From contig NZ_JBDLLG010000001.1 of NCBI RefSeq assembly GCF_039822625.1, positions 248,001-312,000 on the forward strand: a stretch of DNA of 64,000 nt. Direction: 5' to 3'. Source of the stretch: Marinimicrobium locisalis (GTDB lineage: Bacteria; Pseudomonadota; Gammaproteobacteria; Pseudomonadales; Cellvibrionaceae). The first letter of the stretch is position 1, and every line of letters starts with the position of its first letter. The position numbers and the translations under genes are program-made. Under the pieces are notes generated by a model. That model did not search any database. It was given only the letters and a program-made list of their open reading frames with translations, and was not told the DNA's origin. Below are positions 52,431 through 61,396 of the stretch, piece after piece.

Positions 52431-53156
52431 ATGACTGAGATATACAACAACGTGACACAGTTTTTTCAGGATGGTGGTCTGTTCCTCTACCCCATCTCTA
52501 TAGTGTTGGTGATTGGGCTCGCCATCGCGCTTGAGCGGTGGGTTTTCCTGAATCGCGAGAAGTGGCGTAATCGACGCGCCTTCAACGATTTTCTGCCATT
52601 GTTGCGCACCACGGACATGGACAAAATGCAGATGTACTCCCGGGAAAGCCAAGCGCCGGTTACCCGAATTATCGCCTGTGGCCTGGACATGATGAAGGTG
52701 TCCAAGCAACGCGCGGACGTGGAGAACTCCATGAACGAAGGCATGCTGGAAACCATGCCCCGGCTTGAGCAGCGCACCGGTTATCTGGCGGTGCTGGCCA
52801 ATGTTGCGACCCTGCTGGGGCTGCTCGGTACAATCATCGGTCTGATCGGTGCATTCAGTGCCGTGGCCAATGTTGATCCGGCTGAAAAATCCGCCATGCT
52901 GTCGAACTCAATCTCAGTAGCAATGAACACCACCGCTTTTGGGTTGATTGCCGCCATTCCGCTTTTGATATTGCACGCAGTGTTGCAGAATAAAACCGCG
53001 TCCATTATTTCAAGTATCCAAATGTCTGCGGTCAAGTTCCTGAATATTATGACACTGCACCGGTTCATCGAAGCAGGAACCCCTCGTCCGGAGAAGAGTT
53101 CGCACGAAAAGAACCTGAATGAGAAAGACAAAGAAGCGGCTGCCGTCGAAGGGTAA
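52431..53156 (+). CDS. MotA/TolQ/ExbB proton-channel protein
   Basis: 241 residues. Three membrane spans are clear: residues about 18-40 (LFLYPISIVLVIGLAIALERWVF), about 118-148 (LAVLANVATLLGLLGTIIGLIGAF) and about 165-190 (NTTAFGLIAAIPLLILHAVL). LGLLGTVxGLIGAF is the family signature. With ExbD-type partners it forms a proton-driven motor in the inner membrane. It starts 94 bp after the small periplasmic gene and 5 bp before the first ExbD gene. AglR of Myxococcus is a known homologue type. Confidence 0.93.
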   Translation: MTEIYNNVTQFFQDGGLFLYPISIVLVIGLAIALERWVFLNREKWRNRRAFNDFLPLLRTTDMDKMQMYSRESQAPVTRIIACGLDMMKVSKQRADVENSMNEGMLETMPRLEQRTGYLAVLANVATLLGLLGTIIGLIGAFSAVANVDPAEKSAMLSNSISVAMNTTAFGLIAAIPLLILHAVLQNKTASIISSIQMSAVKFLNIMTLHRFIEAGTPRPEKSSHEKNLNEKDKEAAAVEG

Positions 53157-53161
53157 AGACC

Positions 53162-53659
53162 ATGAACTTCAACTTCACGCCCAGAAGAACCGATGACGCC
53201 GAGCTGGATGTGACCTCCTTCATGAACCTTATGGTCGTTCTGGTGCCGGTTTTGCTCATCACACTGACCTTTGCCCAGGTGACGGTTTTGGATATTCACT
53301 TACCGGAACTGACGGGTGGGAGCGGCCAGAGTGATGAGTCTCAGTCTCAGCTGATGGTGAAGATCGAGAACGAAGGCTACAAGGTCTATTACCCGGATGA
53401 TGTTTTGATCCAGGAAGTGGAGCGAACCGAGACAGAAGAGGGTGAGGAATACGATTACGCTCAGTTGACCCGCGTTATGCGGGAAGTCAAAAAGCAGCTT
53501 AGCGATAATGCCTCCATCTTACTTCTGTCTGCCCCGGAGGTGGATTACCAGAGCCTGGTGTCTACCATGGACGCGGTGCGTTCTTATGAAGCCGTGGTAG
53601 CCGCCAGCGTCGTTGAAATTGAGCTCTTTCCGGAAATTTCACTGGGCGACATCAAATAA
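53162..53659 (+). CDS. ExbD/TolR-family protein lacking the membrane Asp
   Basis: 165 residues. N-terminal span ELDVTSFMNLMVVLVPVLLI, then a periplasmic domain with LTRVMREVKKQL and a C-terminal VVEIELFPEIS. ExbD and TolR carry a protonatable Asp in the span (LIDVMLVLL or LLDVLLVLL). Here the aligned residue is Asn22 (FMNLMVVL), so this subunit should not carry protons at that site. Its partner gene, 19 bp downstream, keeps the Asp. Confidence 0.9.
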   Translation: MNFNFTPRRTDDAELDVTSFMNLMVVLVPVLLITLTFAQVTVLDIHLPELTGGSGQSDESQSQLMVKIENEGYKVYYPDDVLIQEVERTETEEGEEYDYAQLTRVMREVKKQLSDNASILLLSAPEVDYQSLVSTMDAVRSYEAVVAASVVEIELFPEISLGDIK

Positions 53660-53678
53660 CGCAGAGCGAATCACTGAC

Positions 53679-54248
53679 ATGATTGGATCAACCGTTCTCT
53701 ACCAACAAAAGAAGCGACCGGCCGTGGCTCGGCTGAGCCTTGTCTCGTTGATGGATATTTTTACGATTTTGGTGTTTTTCCTGTTGTTGAACTCCGGTGA
53801 TAGCCAGGAAATAGAAAACGCCAAGTTTGTCACACTGCCCGACTCGGTGAGTGGTGTGCAGCCACATACCGAGCTCAAGCTCACGGTCAGTGATACCGAA
53901 ATTCTTCTGGGTGAGACGGTGGTGGCGTCGGTTGATGAGGTTCTGGACTCTTCGGAGCGACTCATTGAACCGCTGGCCGAAGCGCTTGAGGCGAATACCG
54001 AGAAACTCGGGGAGATCTCCGAGTACGAGCAGGAAATGGGGCTTGCCGTCACCATCATGGGGGACGAAAGTGTGTCTTTCTCCCTGTTGCGCCAAGTGAT
54101 GTCAACTTGTCAGCACAGCAACTACCGCAATATTTCACTGGCGGTAAACCAGGTACACGGCGGCGCGCCCGCCGAGACTTTGCCTGAAGAGGCCGTACCT
54201 GAGGCTGAGGTTGTTAATTCCGTCACCCAGGCCGGGCAGGGGGGTTAA
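53679..54248 (+). CDS. ExbD/TolR-family protein with the conserved membrane Asp
   Basis: 189 residues. The N-terminal span is LSLVSLMDIFTILVFFLLLN with Asp26 at the expected place. A periplasmic domain follows, ending in an acidic tail. The ATG at 53679 is chosen over one 22 codons upstream, which would overlap the previous gene and lacks the family start. It probably pairs with the Asn-bearing ExbD at 53162 around the ExbB pentamer. AglQ/AglS of Myxococcus are comparable dual ExbD subunits. Confidence 0.9.
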   Translation: MIGSTVLYQQKKRPAVARLSLVSLMDIFTILVFFLLLNSGDSQEIENAKFVTLPDSVSGVQPHTELKLTVSDTEILLGETVVASVDEVLDSSERLIEPLAEALEANTEKLGEISEYEQEMGLAVTIMGDESVSFSLLRQVMSTCQHSNYRNISLAVNQVHGGAPAETLPEEAVPEAEVVNSVTQAGQGG

Positions 54249-54252
54249 CGTT

Positions 54253-55215
54253 ATGTCGAACGTCAATGCCATGGAGCCGATGGCCCTTGATCTACATCTG
54301 CCTTGGGAGCGGGATGAGCAGCGGGAAACGGCTTTTAAGCGTACGTTGCAGCGCTTGGCGATTCCCTTGTTGCTGTTATTCGTGGTGGTGCCCTGGCTAC
54401 CCACCTTCGATACCGGGCTCGAAGTGAAGGAGGATGCGGTTAAGCGCACCCAGGTACTGCTGGACCCAATCGAGCCGCCCGAGCCCGAACCTGTGGCGCC
54501 CGAACCTCCTCCGCCACCCAAGCCTGAACCCAAGCCGGTGGAGCCCACGGTCGCACCGACTCCTAAGCCGGAACCCGCCGCAGCTCCAGCGCCTCAACCC
54601 GAGCCGGACGCCCGAGAATCGGTGACCCAGTCGCAGGGGATGGATGAGTTGTCCAACCAGTTGAGTGCCGTGCGCAACGCGGCGAATGTTGCGAGTATGC
54701 AGCGTAAAAACCTTTCCGATAATCAAGGGGGGGATGTGGCTCGCACCGAGCGTGCCCGCCTGGGCCGTGAAATGACGGAGCGCAGTAACGGTACGGTGGT
54801 GGATGAGTCGGTCATGCAGAGTGATATTACCGCGCTATCTGCCCACCAAGCGGCGGAGGTTGAAGGCGTCGATATGAACAGTCTGCCGGCGAGCCATCCA
54901 CGGTCCCATGAGTCCGGCCAGGCGGGGCAGAGGGATATGGAAAGCATCCGGCGCAAGCTGGAACAGGCAAAGGGCAATGTTTACGCTCTTTACCAGCGAG
55001 CGCTGCAGGAGGATCCCAATCTCACTGGTGAATTTACCTTCAAGTTGGTGATCGAGCCGAATGGGTCCATTTCTCAATTGACCTTATTGGTCAGTGAACT
55101 GGGTATGAGCGATCTTGAGCAGCAGATTCTGGCACGGATTGAACAGGTGGACTTTGGTGCAATGCCGGTTCCGCCCACCGTGGTGGAGTACCGTTTCGTC
55201 TTTTTGCCGAGCTGA
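54253..55215 (+). CDS. TonB/AgmX-type energy transducer
   Basis: 320 residues. A single span (LAIPLLLLFVVVPWLP, about 36-55) is followed by a Pro-rich Glu/Lys linker (PEPEPVAPEPPPPPKPEPKP) that can cross the periplasm, then a low-complexity region and a C-terminal AgmX/PglI-type TonB-like domain (NLTGEFTFKLVIEPNGSISQLTL, VEYRFVFLPS). It transmits force from the ExbB/ExbD motor to the outer membrane. The ATG at 54253 lies four bases after the ExbD stop. GltG/NfsG of Myxococcus share this C-terminal domain type. A terminator follows at 55229. Confidence 0.88.
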   Translation: MSNVNAMEPMALDLHLPWERDEQRETAFKRTLQRLAIPLLLLFVVVPWLPTFDTGLEVKEDAVKRTQVLLDPIEPPEPEPVAPEPPPPPKPEPKPVEPTVAPTPKPEPAAAPAPQPEPDARESVTQSQGMDELSNQLSAVRNAANVASMQRKNLSDNQGGDVARTERARLGREMTERSNGTVVDESVMQSDITALSAHQAAEVEGVDMNSLPASHPRSHESGQAGQRDMESIRRKLEQAKGNVYALYQRALQEDPNLTGEFTFKLVIEPNGSISQLTLLVSELGMSDLEQQILARIEQVDFGAMPVPPTVVEYRFVFLPS

Positions 55216-55586
55216 CGAGGATTAATGAGCCAGCCCTGTTGGGGCTGGCACCTTTTGTCCAAACGGAGTGGACGTTCGTCGGAAACCGTCGAAGAACTTT
55301 TCAAAGATGTGATCCCTGACATTTTTCCGCGGCGAATTTCTGGCACTCTGTCCGGGCGAATGTCGGTTTTGGTCGCGAGTGACGGTTTTTCCGCCACGTG
55401 GCGCTCAAGGTTCAGTGGAGCCGGTGTGGAACCAGCCGTAAGTCGACATGCCGTTTTGCTCGTTAGGGGGATGAGCTTTTCCTGAGGTGATTGAAGTGCA
55501 AACTGTTTCCAGCCCTAGTTTGTGGGCTGCGACCCCCTTGCGCCTTGTCATCTGACGGATAAAACACTGAGGGTGAGGGTATAGAT
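55216..55586. other. Intergenic region between the Exb operon and the large lipoprotein gene
   Basis: 371 bp. It holds a terminator at 55229-55256 and nothing else I can support. The 80 bp before 55587 contain no consensus promoter, only the ribosome site GAGGGT. A 86-codon open frame here has no ribosome site and is discarded. Confidence 0.6.
55229..55256 (+). terminator. Rho-independent terminator of the TPR/Exb operon
   Basis: GCCAGCCC (55229-55236) pairs with GGGCTGGC (55242-55249) around a 5-base loop, followed by ACC and TTTT. It is 14 bp after the TonB-like stop codon. Confidence 0.8.
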
Positions 55587-58500
55587 ATGCCTAGTAATTT
55601 TTCATTTTCCAAAACACTGATACTGGTCGCGATGATGTCACTTGGGGTCGCGTCCTGTGGTGGTGGCGGGGGTGCGGCCGAAGCGCCGCAGGAAGAAACG
55701 CTATCCGACAACACGCAGTTTGTGTATGTCGAGCGAGATGTGAGCTCAGCTGCCGCTGATGCTGCAGTGGAAGCACAGTCAGCCAGCGCGATGAACGGCT
55801 CTGGGCGGAATCCCGTAGATTTGCGCTCACCCTATGAGTTCAATCCCGGGGCCCGCCTGGTCAACCGGTCCGGCCTAAGTGTGGATGCCGTGGACCAAGA
55901 CGTGCTGGCGGACTATTTCGGCACCACGGCCTACGATGTAAAGGACCTTAATGTCTCGCCGGATGGTGAGCGTGTGGTGTTTGCGGCTCACGGCCCCTCG
56001 GACAGCTTCACCGACTACACCTGGAATATTTACGAATACGACTTTGAGCGTAAAGAGGTTCGGCGAATCATTGGCTCGGATGCGCTCGCCAATGCTGGTC
56101 AAGACACTAGCCCGGCCTACACGGACGAAGGGACCATCATTTTCTCTACCGACCGGGCGGCGGGCAACCCGGACAAGCCGGTGCCGACGATTCCCGAGAC
56201 CCCTTATGGTGACGATTGTTACAAAGTGGGGCCCGAGGAGCGTCCCTCTTTGCTCCACTCCATGAGTGTGGATGGAGAGGGTATCGTTCAGCTCACCTTT
56301 GGCAACAACCACGATGTTAAACCCATCACATTGCGTGACGGTCAAGTCGCCTTTATTCGTTGGTCTCGTCAGTACGAGCTGGTCTCAGAGTGTTCGGATG
56401 AGTCTGGAGACCTACTTGGCGCCGCGTCTCTGAGCGGGGCCACCGATTCATCCGTGCTGGAATCGGTGGCTCCGCCGACTGGCTTGAGCCCTCCGGAGCA
56501 GTGGCCTCAACAAGCCATGTGCCAGTACACCATTGACACGCCGCTGGGAGCGGCCCTTGCCAGCAATCACTATTCGCTGCTGCGTATCAGCGCCGATGGC
56601 GACACCCTTGAGCAGCTTTACCAAACCGTCAGCCTTGAGCGCTCCGATGAAGTTTTCATGGTGCCGGACCAACTGGTTCAGTCCGAGAGCGGTCAACTAT
56701 TAACCCTAATCAAACACCAGTACAATCAGTTCCACGGGGGCGACATCCTCGAATTGCAAGCCCCCGAGAGCGCCAGCAATGATACGTTGTTTGGCGGTTT
56801 CTCGCCGCGCTCACTCATTTCGTCGGGCGTCGATCTCTATCCCAACCAGCGGTCACAGGGTGGCTGGTACAGTGCCGTCGCCCCCTATCGAGACGGCACG
56901 GGTCGGTTGCTGGTCAGTTGGTCTCAGTGCGCCGTGGAAGAAGGCGGCGTGAATGAGTTCTGCCGCGCTGGCCTTTCCAGTGGTGATGTGGAAAGCCGCT
57001 ACGGCATTTGGGTGTTCGACCCTCAAACGGATACGCGCCTGCCGATTGTTCGCTCAAACAAAGGCCGCGTTTATACCGAGCTGGCGTTGAATCAGGCTCA
57101 GCGCGGTGAGCAGCTGCCGTATGTCCCCTACCAGACCGAGGTACCCAACGAACCCGAGCCCCAGCAGCTGATTTGCAGCGACCCCGGCGTGGATCCGGAA
57201 GAACCGGAAGAGCCCGCGGAACCTAGAGAGCCAGAGCCCACGGACCCGGCTGATCCCACGGACCCAACTGATCCCACGGACCCGACCGATCCGACGGACC
57301 CGACTGATCCGACGGACCCGACTGATCCCACGGATCCGACCGATCCTACGGACCCGACCGATCCTACGGACCCGACCGATCCTACGGACCCGACCGATCC
57401 TACGGACCCGACTGATCCTACGGACCCGACCGATCCTACGGACCCGACTGATCCCACGGACCCGACTGATCCTACGGACCCGACTGATCCCACGGACCCG
57501 ACTGATCCCACGGACCCGACTGATCCCACGGACCCGACTGATCCTACGGACCCAACTGATCCGACGGATCCGACTGATCCGACTGATCCGACTGATCCGA
57601 CTGATCCGACTGATCCGACTGATCCTACGGACCCGACCGATCCTACGGACCCGACCGATCCTACGGATCCTGGTGAGCCGGCTAACCAAGCTCCCACCGC
57701 TAACGCCGGCCCGGATCAACAGGCTCAGCCAGGCGACGTTATTACACTGGATGGCACCGACAGTAGCGATCCAGACGGCGACGCCTTGAGCTATCGCTGG
57801 AGTGTCACTCAGCCTTCCGGGGCCGAGGAAGCACTGTCCAGCCAGTCCGCGGCCATGCCAACGCTTACCGTCTCGCAAGGTGTGACATACCGGATAGAGT
57901 TGATCGTGAATGATGGCGAGCTGGATAGTGCGCCGGACACGGTGACCATCACTCCGGGCAATGTCACGCCAGTGGCGGATGCCGGAGCGGATCAGCGTGT
58001 TGTGCCGGGGGATGAAGTCACTCTGGATGGTTCCGGTAGCAGCGATGCCGACGGCGATGCGCTGACCTACGAATGGGAGTGGGTTTCCAAGCCCGAGATG
58101 AGTAAAGCCAGCCTGTCTGCTCCCGGTGATGTCATGCCGACCTTTGTCACCGACGAGCCGGGCGTTTATACCTTGTCGCTCAGAGTGAATGATGGGGCAA
58201 GCACAAGCGACCCGGATACCGTCACTATTACTAGTGAAAATACCCCGCCGGTAGCCAACGCCGGGCCGGACCAAGCTGTGCACATGGGCGACGCCATTGC
58301 ACTGGATGGGGGCGCTAGCTCGGATGCGGATGGCGACTCGCTGACGTATCAGTGGAGCCTTTCTAGCCGTCCGGACGGCAGCGCGGCGGCCCTTACTGAT
58401 GCCACTGAGGTGCAGGCGAGCATCGACATTGATGTGCCGGGTACCTATGTGGCTCAGCTGGTGGTGAATGATGGCTACGAAAACAGTGCGCCGGACACCG

Positions 58501-60086
58501 TGGTTCTGGATACGGTCAACGTTCGGCCCGTGGCCGATGCCGGCATGGCGCAGACCGTGGATACCGGTGACTTGGTCATGCTCGATGGCTCCGCTAGTTA
58601 CGACCCCGACGGTGACCCGCTCAGCTTCCAGTGGAGCCTGAGTAGCAAGCCGGAAGGCAGTGACGTCGTCCTGGCCGGTCAGCAAACCGCCTATCCAGAC
58701 TTTACGCCGGACCAAGCTGGACTTTACGTCGCTCAGTTGGTGGTGAATGACGGGGTTTTGGATAGCAAGCAAAGCCAAGTGACGGTTCGGGCGGAGCAGG
58801 GCGTTTGTGTTCCCAGTGGCGAACCGACCATTGACCAGATCAGCGCAACGCCTTCTGAGCTCTGGGCGCCCAACCACGAAATGGTGGAAGTCGCCGTCTC
58901 CGCCGAGGCGGCGGACAGTTGCGCCCCGGTCACCAGCTGCCGTATTGAGTCGGTCACAGCCAACGAACCCATCAATGGTGTGGGTGATGGCAATACCGCT
59001 CCGGACTGGCGCCTGACTGGGGATTTGACCGTCGATTTGCGGGCAGAACGCTCTGGAACGGGGATCAATCGGATTTACACACTGGGTGTCCAGTGTGATA
59101 ACGCCATCGGCGATTCCGAGATGGGCACCGTTGATGTAGTGGTACCGCACGACCAGTCCGACAAGATGCCGGAAGCCAATGCCGGTGCCAACCAAACCGT
59201 CGAAGCGGGCGACTGGGTCTATCTGGACGGCTCGGCCAGCATTAGCCCCGAAGGCTATCCGCTGGATTATCAGTGGTCACTGGTGAGCAAGCCGGAAGGC
59301 AGTGAGGCCACCCTTTATGACGGCGACAGCATGTTCCCCGAGTTCCAGGCGGACCAACCGGGGCGCTATATTGCCGAACTGGTGGTGAACGATGGCACCT
59401 ACAATAGTGAGCCGGACAGCGTGCGGGTGGAGGCCAATCCGGTGGCCTGCGAAATCTCGGATGAGAGCCGCCGCACACTGCCGGTCACGCTGCGGGACTT
59501 CCGTGATACTCACCCCGACTTTGAGTACCGCGTGGATAAGGAAACCGGCATCGTGGAAGAGACCCTGGGCTCCGATGGCCTGCCGGTCTACGCTCACGAT
59601 GATCGGGGCAGCCTGACCACCAATGGGCCCGAGCCGTTCAACCAGTGGTATCGCGATGTACCGGAGGTGAACAAGACGCTGCCCAAGGTGCTGGAAATCA
59701 CCCGCAAGCCCGGCTCCACCATCTGGGAGTATCAAAATGATCGTTTCTTCCCGGTGGATGGCGAAGGCTGGGGTAACGAAGGGCGTGAGCGCAACTTCCA
59801 CTTTACGCTGGAAGCACACCTGGAGTTCGATTATGAAGGCGGGGAGGTATTCACCTTCCGCGGTGATGACGACCTGTGGGTCTTTATTAACGGCAAGTTG
59901 GCCATTGACATCGGTGGGGTACACGGCGTGATGGAGCGGAGTGTGGACCTGGACGAGGTGGCCGAATACCTGGGAATCGAAACGGGCAATACCTACAGTT
60001 TCGACCTTTTCTTTGCCGAGCGTCACACCTCTCAGTCGAACTTTATGTTCCAGACCAACATTAACCTGGAGTGCGTGTCGCCCTGA
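55587..60086 (+). CDS. Large surface lipoprotein: propeller, Asp-Pro-Thr linker, five PKD domains, fibro-slime domain
   Basis: 1499 residues. Lipobox GVASC (Cys about 24). Residues ~110-520 form a TolB-like propeller (DVKDLNVSPDGERVVFAAHG). Residues 556-693 are 46 consecutive Asp-Pro-Thr units. Five PKD-type domains follow, each starting with a PxANAGxDQ-like motif and containing SSDPDGDxLxYxW. Between the fourth and fifth is a Cys-bearing domain (ELWAPNHEMVEVAV). Residues ~1287-1499 are a fibro-slime domain (GGEVFTFRGDDDLWVFINGK, DIGGVHG). This architecture points to a cell-surface protein in carbohydrate binding or adhesion. No catalytic residues assigned. Confidence 0.9.
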   Translation: MPSNFSFSKTLILVAMMSLGVASCGGGGGAAEAPQEETLSDNTQFVYVERDVSSAAADAAVEAQSASAMNGSGRNPVDLRSPYEFNPGARLVNRSGLSVDAVDQDVLADYFGTTAYDVKDLNVSPDGERVVFAAHGPSDSFTDYTWNIYEYDFERKEVRRIIGSDALANAGQDTSPAYTDEGTIIFSTDRAAGNPDKPVPTIPETPYGDDCYKVGPEERPSLLHSMSVDGEGIVQLTFGNNHDVKPITLRDGQVAFIRWSRQYELVSECSDESGDLLGAASLSGATDSSVLESVAPPTGLSPPEQWPQQAMCQYTIDTPLGAALASNHYSLLRISADGDTLEQLYQTVSLERSDEVFMVPDQLVQSESGQLLTLIKHQYNQFHGGDILELQAPESASNDTLFGGFSPRSLISSGVDLYPNQRSQGGWYSAVAPYRDGTGRLLVSWSQCAVEEGGVNEFCRAGLSSGDVESRYGIWVFDPQTDTRLPIVRSNKGRVYTELALNQAQRGEQLPYVPYQTEVPNEPEPQQLICSDPGVDPEEPEEPAEPREPEPTDPADPTDPTDPTDPTDPTDPTDPTDPTDPTDPTDPTDPTDPTDPTDPTDPTDPTDPTDPTDPTDPTDPTDPTDPTDPTDPTDPTDPTDPTDPTDPTDPTDPTDPTDPTDPTDPTDPTDPTDPTDPTDPTDPTDPTDPTDPTDPGEPANQAPTANAGPDQQAQPGDVITLDGTDSSDPDGDALSYRWSVTQPSGAEEALSSQSAAMPTLTVSQGVTYRIELIVNDGELDSAPDTVTITPGNVTPVADAGADQRVVPGDEVTLDGSGSSDADGDALTYEWEWVSKPEMSKASLSAPGDVMPTFVTDEPGVYTLSLRVNDGASTSDPDTVTITSENTPPVANAGPDQAVHMGDAIALDGGASSDADGDSLTYQWSLSSRPDGSAAALTDATEVQASIDIDVPGTYVAQLVVNDGYENSAPDTVVLDTVNVRPVADAGMAQTVDTGDLVMLDGSASYDPDGDPLSFQWSLSSKPEGSDVVLAGQQTAYPDFTPDQAGLYVAQLVVNDGVLDSKQSQVTVRAEQGVCVPSGEPTIDQISATPSELWAPNHEMVEVAVSAEAADSCAPVTSCRIESVTANEPINGVGDGNTAPDWRLTGDLTVDLRAERSGTGINRIYTLGVQCDNAIGDSEMGTVDVVVPHDQSDKMPEANAGANQTVEAGDWVYLDGSASISPEGYPLDYQWSLVSKPEGSEATLYDGDSMFPEFQADQPGRYIAELVVNDGTYNSEPDSVRVEANPVACEISDESRRTLPVTLRDFRDTHPDFEYRVDKETGIVEETLGSDGLPVYAHDDRGSLTTNGPEPFNQWYRDVPEVNKTLPKVLEITRKPGSTIWEYQNDRFFPVDGEGWGNEGRERNFHFTLEAHLEFDYEGGEVFTFRGDDDLWVFINGKLAIDIGGVHGVMERSVDLDEVAEYLGIETGNTYSFDLFFAERHTSQSNFMFQTNINLECVSP
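57252..57665 (+). repeat. Tandem repeat coding for 46 Asp-Pro-Thr units
   Basis: 414 bp of in-frame 9-bp units (46 copies). Most of the block is organised as 18-bp pairs of the form GACCCGACYGATCCNACG. From 57567 to 57620 six identical GATCCGACT units follow each other, which looks like a recent 9-bp slippage expansion. The array is a flexible surface linker in the 1499-residue lipoprotein. Confidence 0.97.
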
Positions 60087-60108
60087 TACGCCAGCCGATC
60101 TAAGTTTG

Positions 60109-60137
60109 GAGGGGCCCTAGTGGCCCCTCTTTTTTTG
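60109..60137 (+). terminator. Rho-independent terminator of the large lipoprotein gene
   Basis: GAGGGGCC (60109-60116) pairs with GGCCCCTC (60122-60129) around a 5-base loop, followed by seven T. It is 22 bp after the stop codon. The ~245 bp from here to the next gene are AT-rich near the end but show no consensus promoter. Confidence 0.93.
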
Positions 60138-60382
60138 TCTTTCTCTTCCGTTTTCCTTCCAGCGTCACTATGTGCTTTGCCCTCCCTGGTGCCCGGGTAC
60201 TTTAGTGGTGGCTGGTTTGGTCTCATCATGAGGGCCGGCTCGGATTTCATACCCAAGCCAAGGGCAACCTCTGTATAATAGCTCTCATTCCTCCTAATCA
60301 TGGCTCTTTTATTGTAAATCAATAGGTTAGAGCTATATATTTAAGTGCTTTATCATATAAAAATCGGCAAAAGGAAGCCCTT

Positions 60383-61393
60383 ATGATCGTTAAAACCGCG
60401 CGGCTCGCAGGCACCGTCTCAACCGTGGCGTTGGTCAGCCTTCTGGGCTGCGATGCCCAGGCACCGGAACAAAAAACCACCCAGGCCTCTGCGGCGACGG
60501 CGGAGCAAGACGGCTCTTGGCAGTGCCCCGCCTCGCCGGGGACTGCGCCCTCTGGTGAATTGACCGCGGAGCGCGTTCCGGGCTCCTCCATTGAACGGGA
60601 GCAGGCCGGGCTCTACGAGGGGCCGGTGTGGATCGACGGGGCTTTGTACTTTTCCGACTTTACGTTTGAAGATGGTTTTCCCTCTCGGGTGCAGCGTCTC
60701 ACGCCCAATGGAAGTCTGGAAACAGTCATTGAAAACAGCGGTAGCAACGGGCTGGCCGTGGATTCGGAGGGGGTTTTGATGGCGGCCACCCACGACGCCA
60801 AGGCGATTTCTCGGTACGAACTGGCCACCGGCGAGCGGGAAATCATTTGGAGCGAGTTTGAAGGTAGCCCCTTTAATTCTCCCAACGACCTCACCCTGAC
60901 CGACGACGGGGTAATTTACTTTACCGACCCGGATTTTCAGCGCTCGGCGGCGCCGGGTGGGCAACCGAAAACCCGTGTCTATCGTATTGATGAGTCGGGT
61001 ATTTCAGTGATCGAGTCCGGTATTAATAACCCCAACGGTGTCTCGCTCTCCCCCGATGAACAAACGCTGTACGTGGCCGGCGGCGGGGATGAGGGTGTGC
61101 TCAGGGCCTATTCCCTCACCGAATCCGGGGCGGTGGAAAGCCATCGGGACTTGGCTCAGATCCAGGTGCCCGATGGCATGGCGGTGGATTGCTTGGGTAA
61201 CATTTACGTCACCGAACACACCCTTCAGCGGGTCCGGGTGTTCTCCCCCGAAGGTGAACAGATTGCGGAGATCACGGTCGATGCAAACATCACCAACGCC
61301 GCCTTTGGTGGGCCTGAACGAAAAACGCTCTATCTGACCGGGGCCGGCACGCTCTGGCAAATTCCTCTGGAAGTGGCAGGTTTTCCCTACTGA
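60383..61393 (+). CDS. SMP-30/gluconolactonase-like lipoprotein
   Basis: 336 residues. Lipobox LLGC (Cys about residue 23). Six-bladed propeller of the SMP-30/gluconolactonase/LRE family: metal-site segments YEGPVWIDGALYFSD, NGLAVDSEGVLMAATHD, NNPNGVSLSPDEQTLYV and PDGMAVDCLGNIYVTEH with Glu, Asn and Asp ligands in place. It probably hydrolyses a sugar lactone in the periplasm or at the outer membrane. AAGGAAG precedes the ATG. It lies 3 bp before the DUF1289 gene. Confidence 0.9.
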   Translation: MIVKTARLAGTVSTVALVSLLGCDAQAPEQKTTQASAATAEQDGSWQCPASPGTAPSGELTAERVPGSSIEREQAGLYEGPVWIDGALYFSDFTFEDGFPSRVQRLTPNGSLETVIENSGSNGLAVDSEGVLMAATHDAKAISRYELATGEREIIWSEFEGSPFNSPNDLTLTDDGVIYFTDPDFQRSAAPGGQPKTRVYRIDESGISVIESGINNPNGVSLSPDEQTLYVAGGGDEGVLRAYSLTESGAVESHRDLAQIQVPDGMAVDCLGNIYVTEHTLQRVRVFSPEGEQIAEITVDANITNAAFGGPERKTLYLTGAGTLWQIPLEVAGFPY

Positions 61394-61396
61394 TTT

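Noticed and set aside
57252..57665. Short regular repeats, considered as a CRISPR array
   Set aside because: Units are 9 or 18 bp without spacers and encode an in-frame peptide repeat.
57054..59195. 713-codon open frame on the minus strand, with Ile-Ser-Arg and Gly-Ser-Val repeat peptides in overlapping frames
   Set aside because: It is the antisense shadow of the Asp-Pro-Thr array and PKD region. No ribosome site, no protein-like composition, and the plus-strand lipoprotein is well supported.
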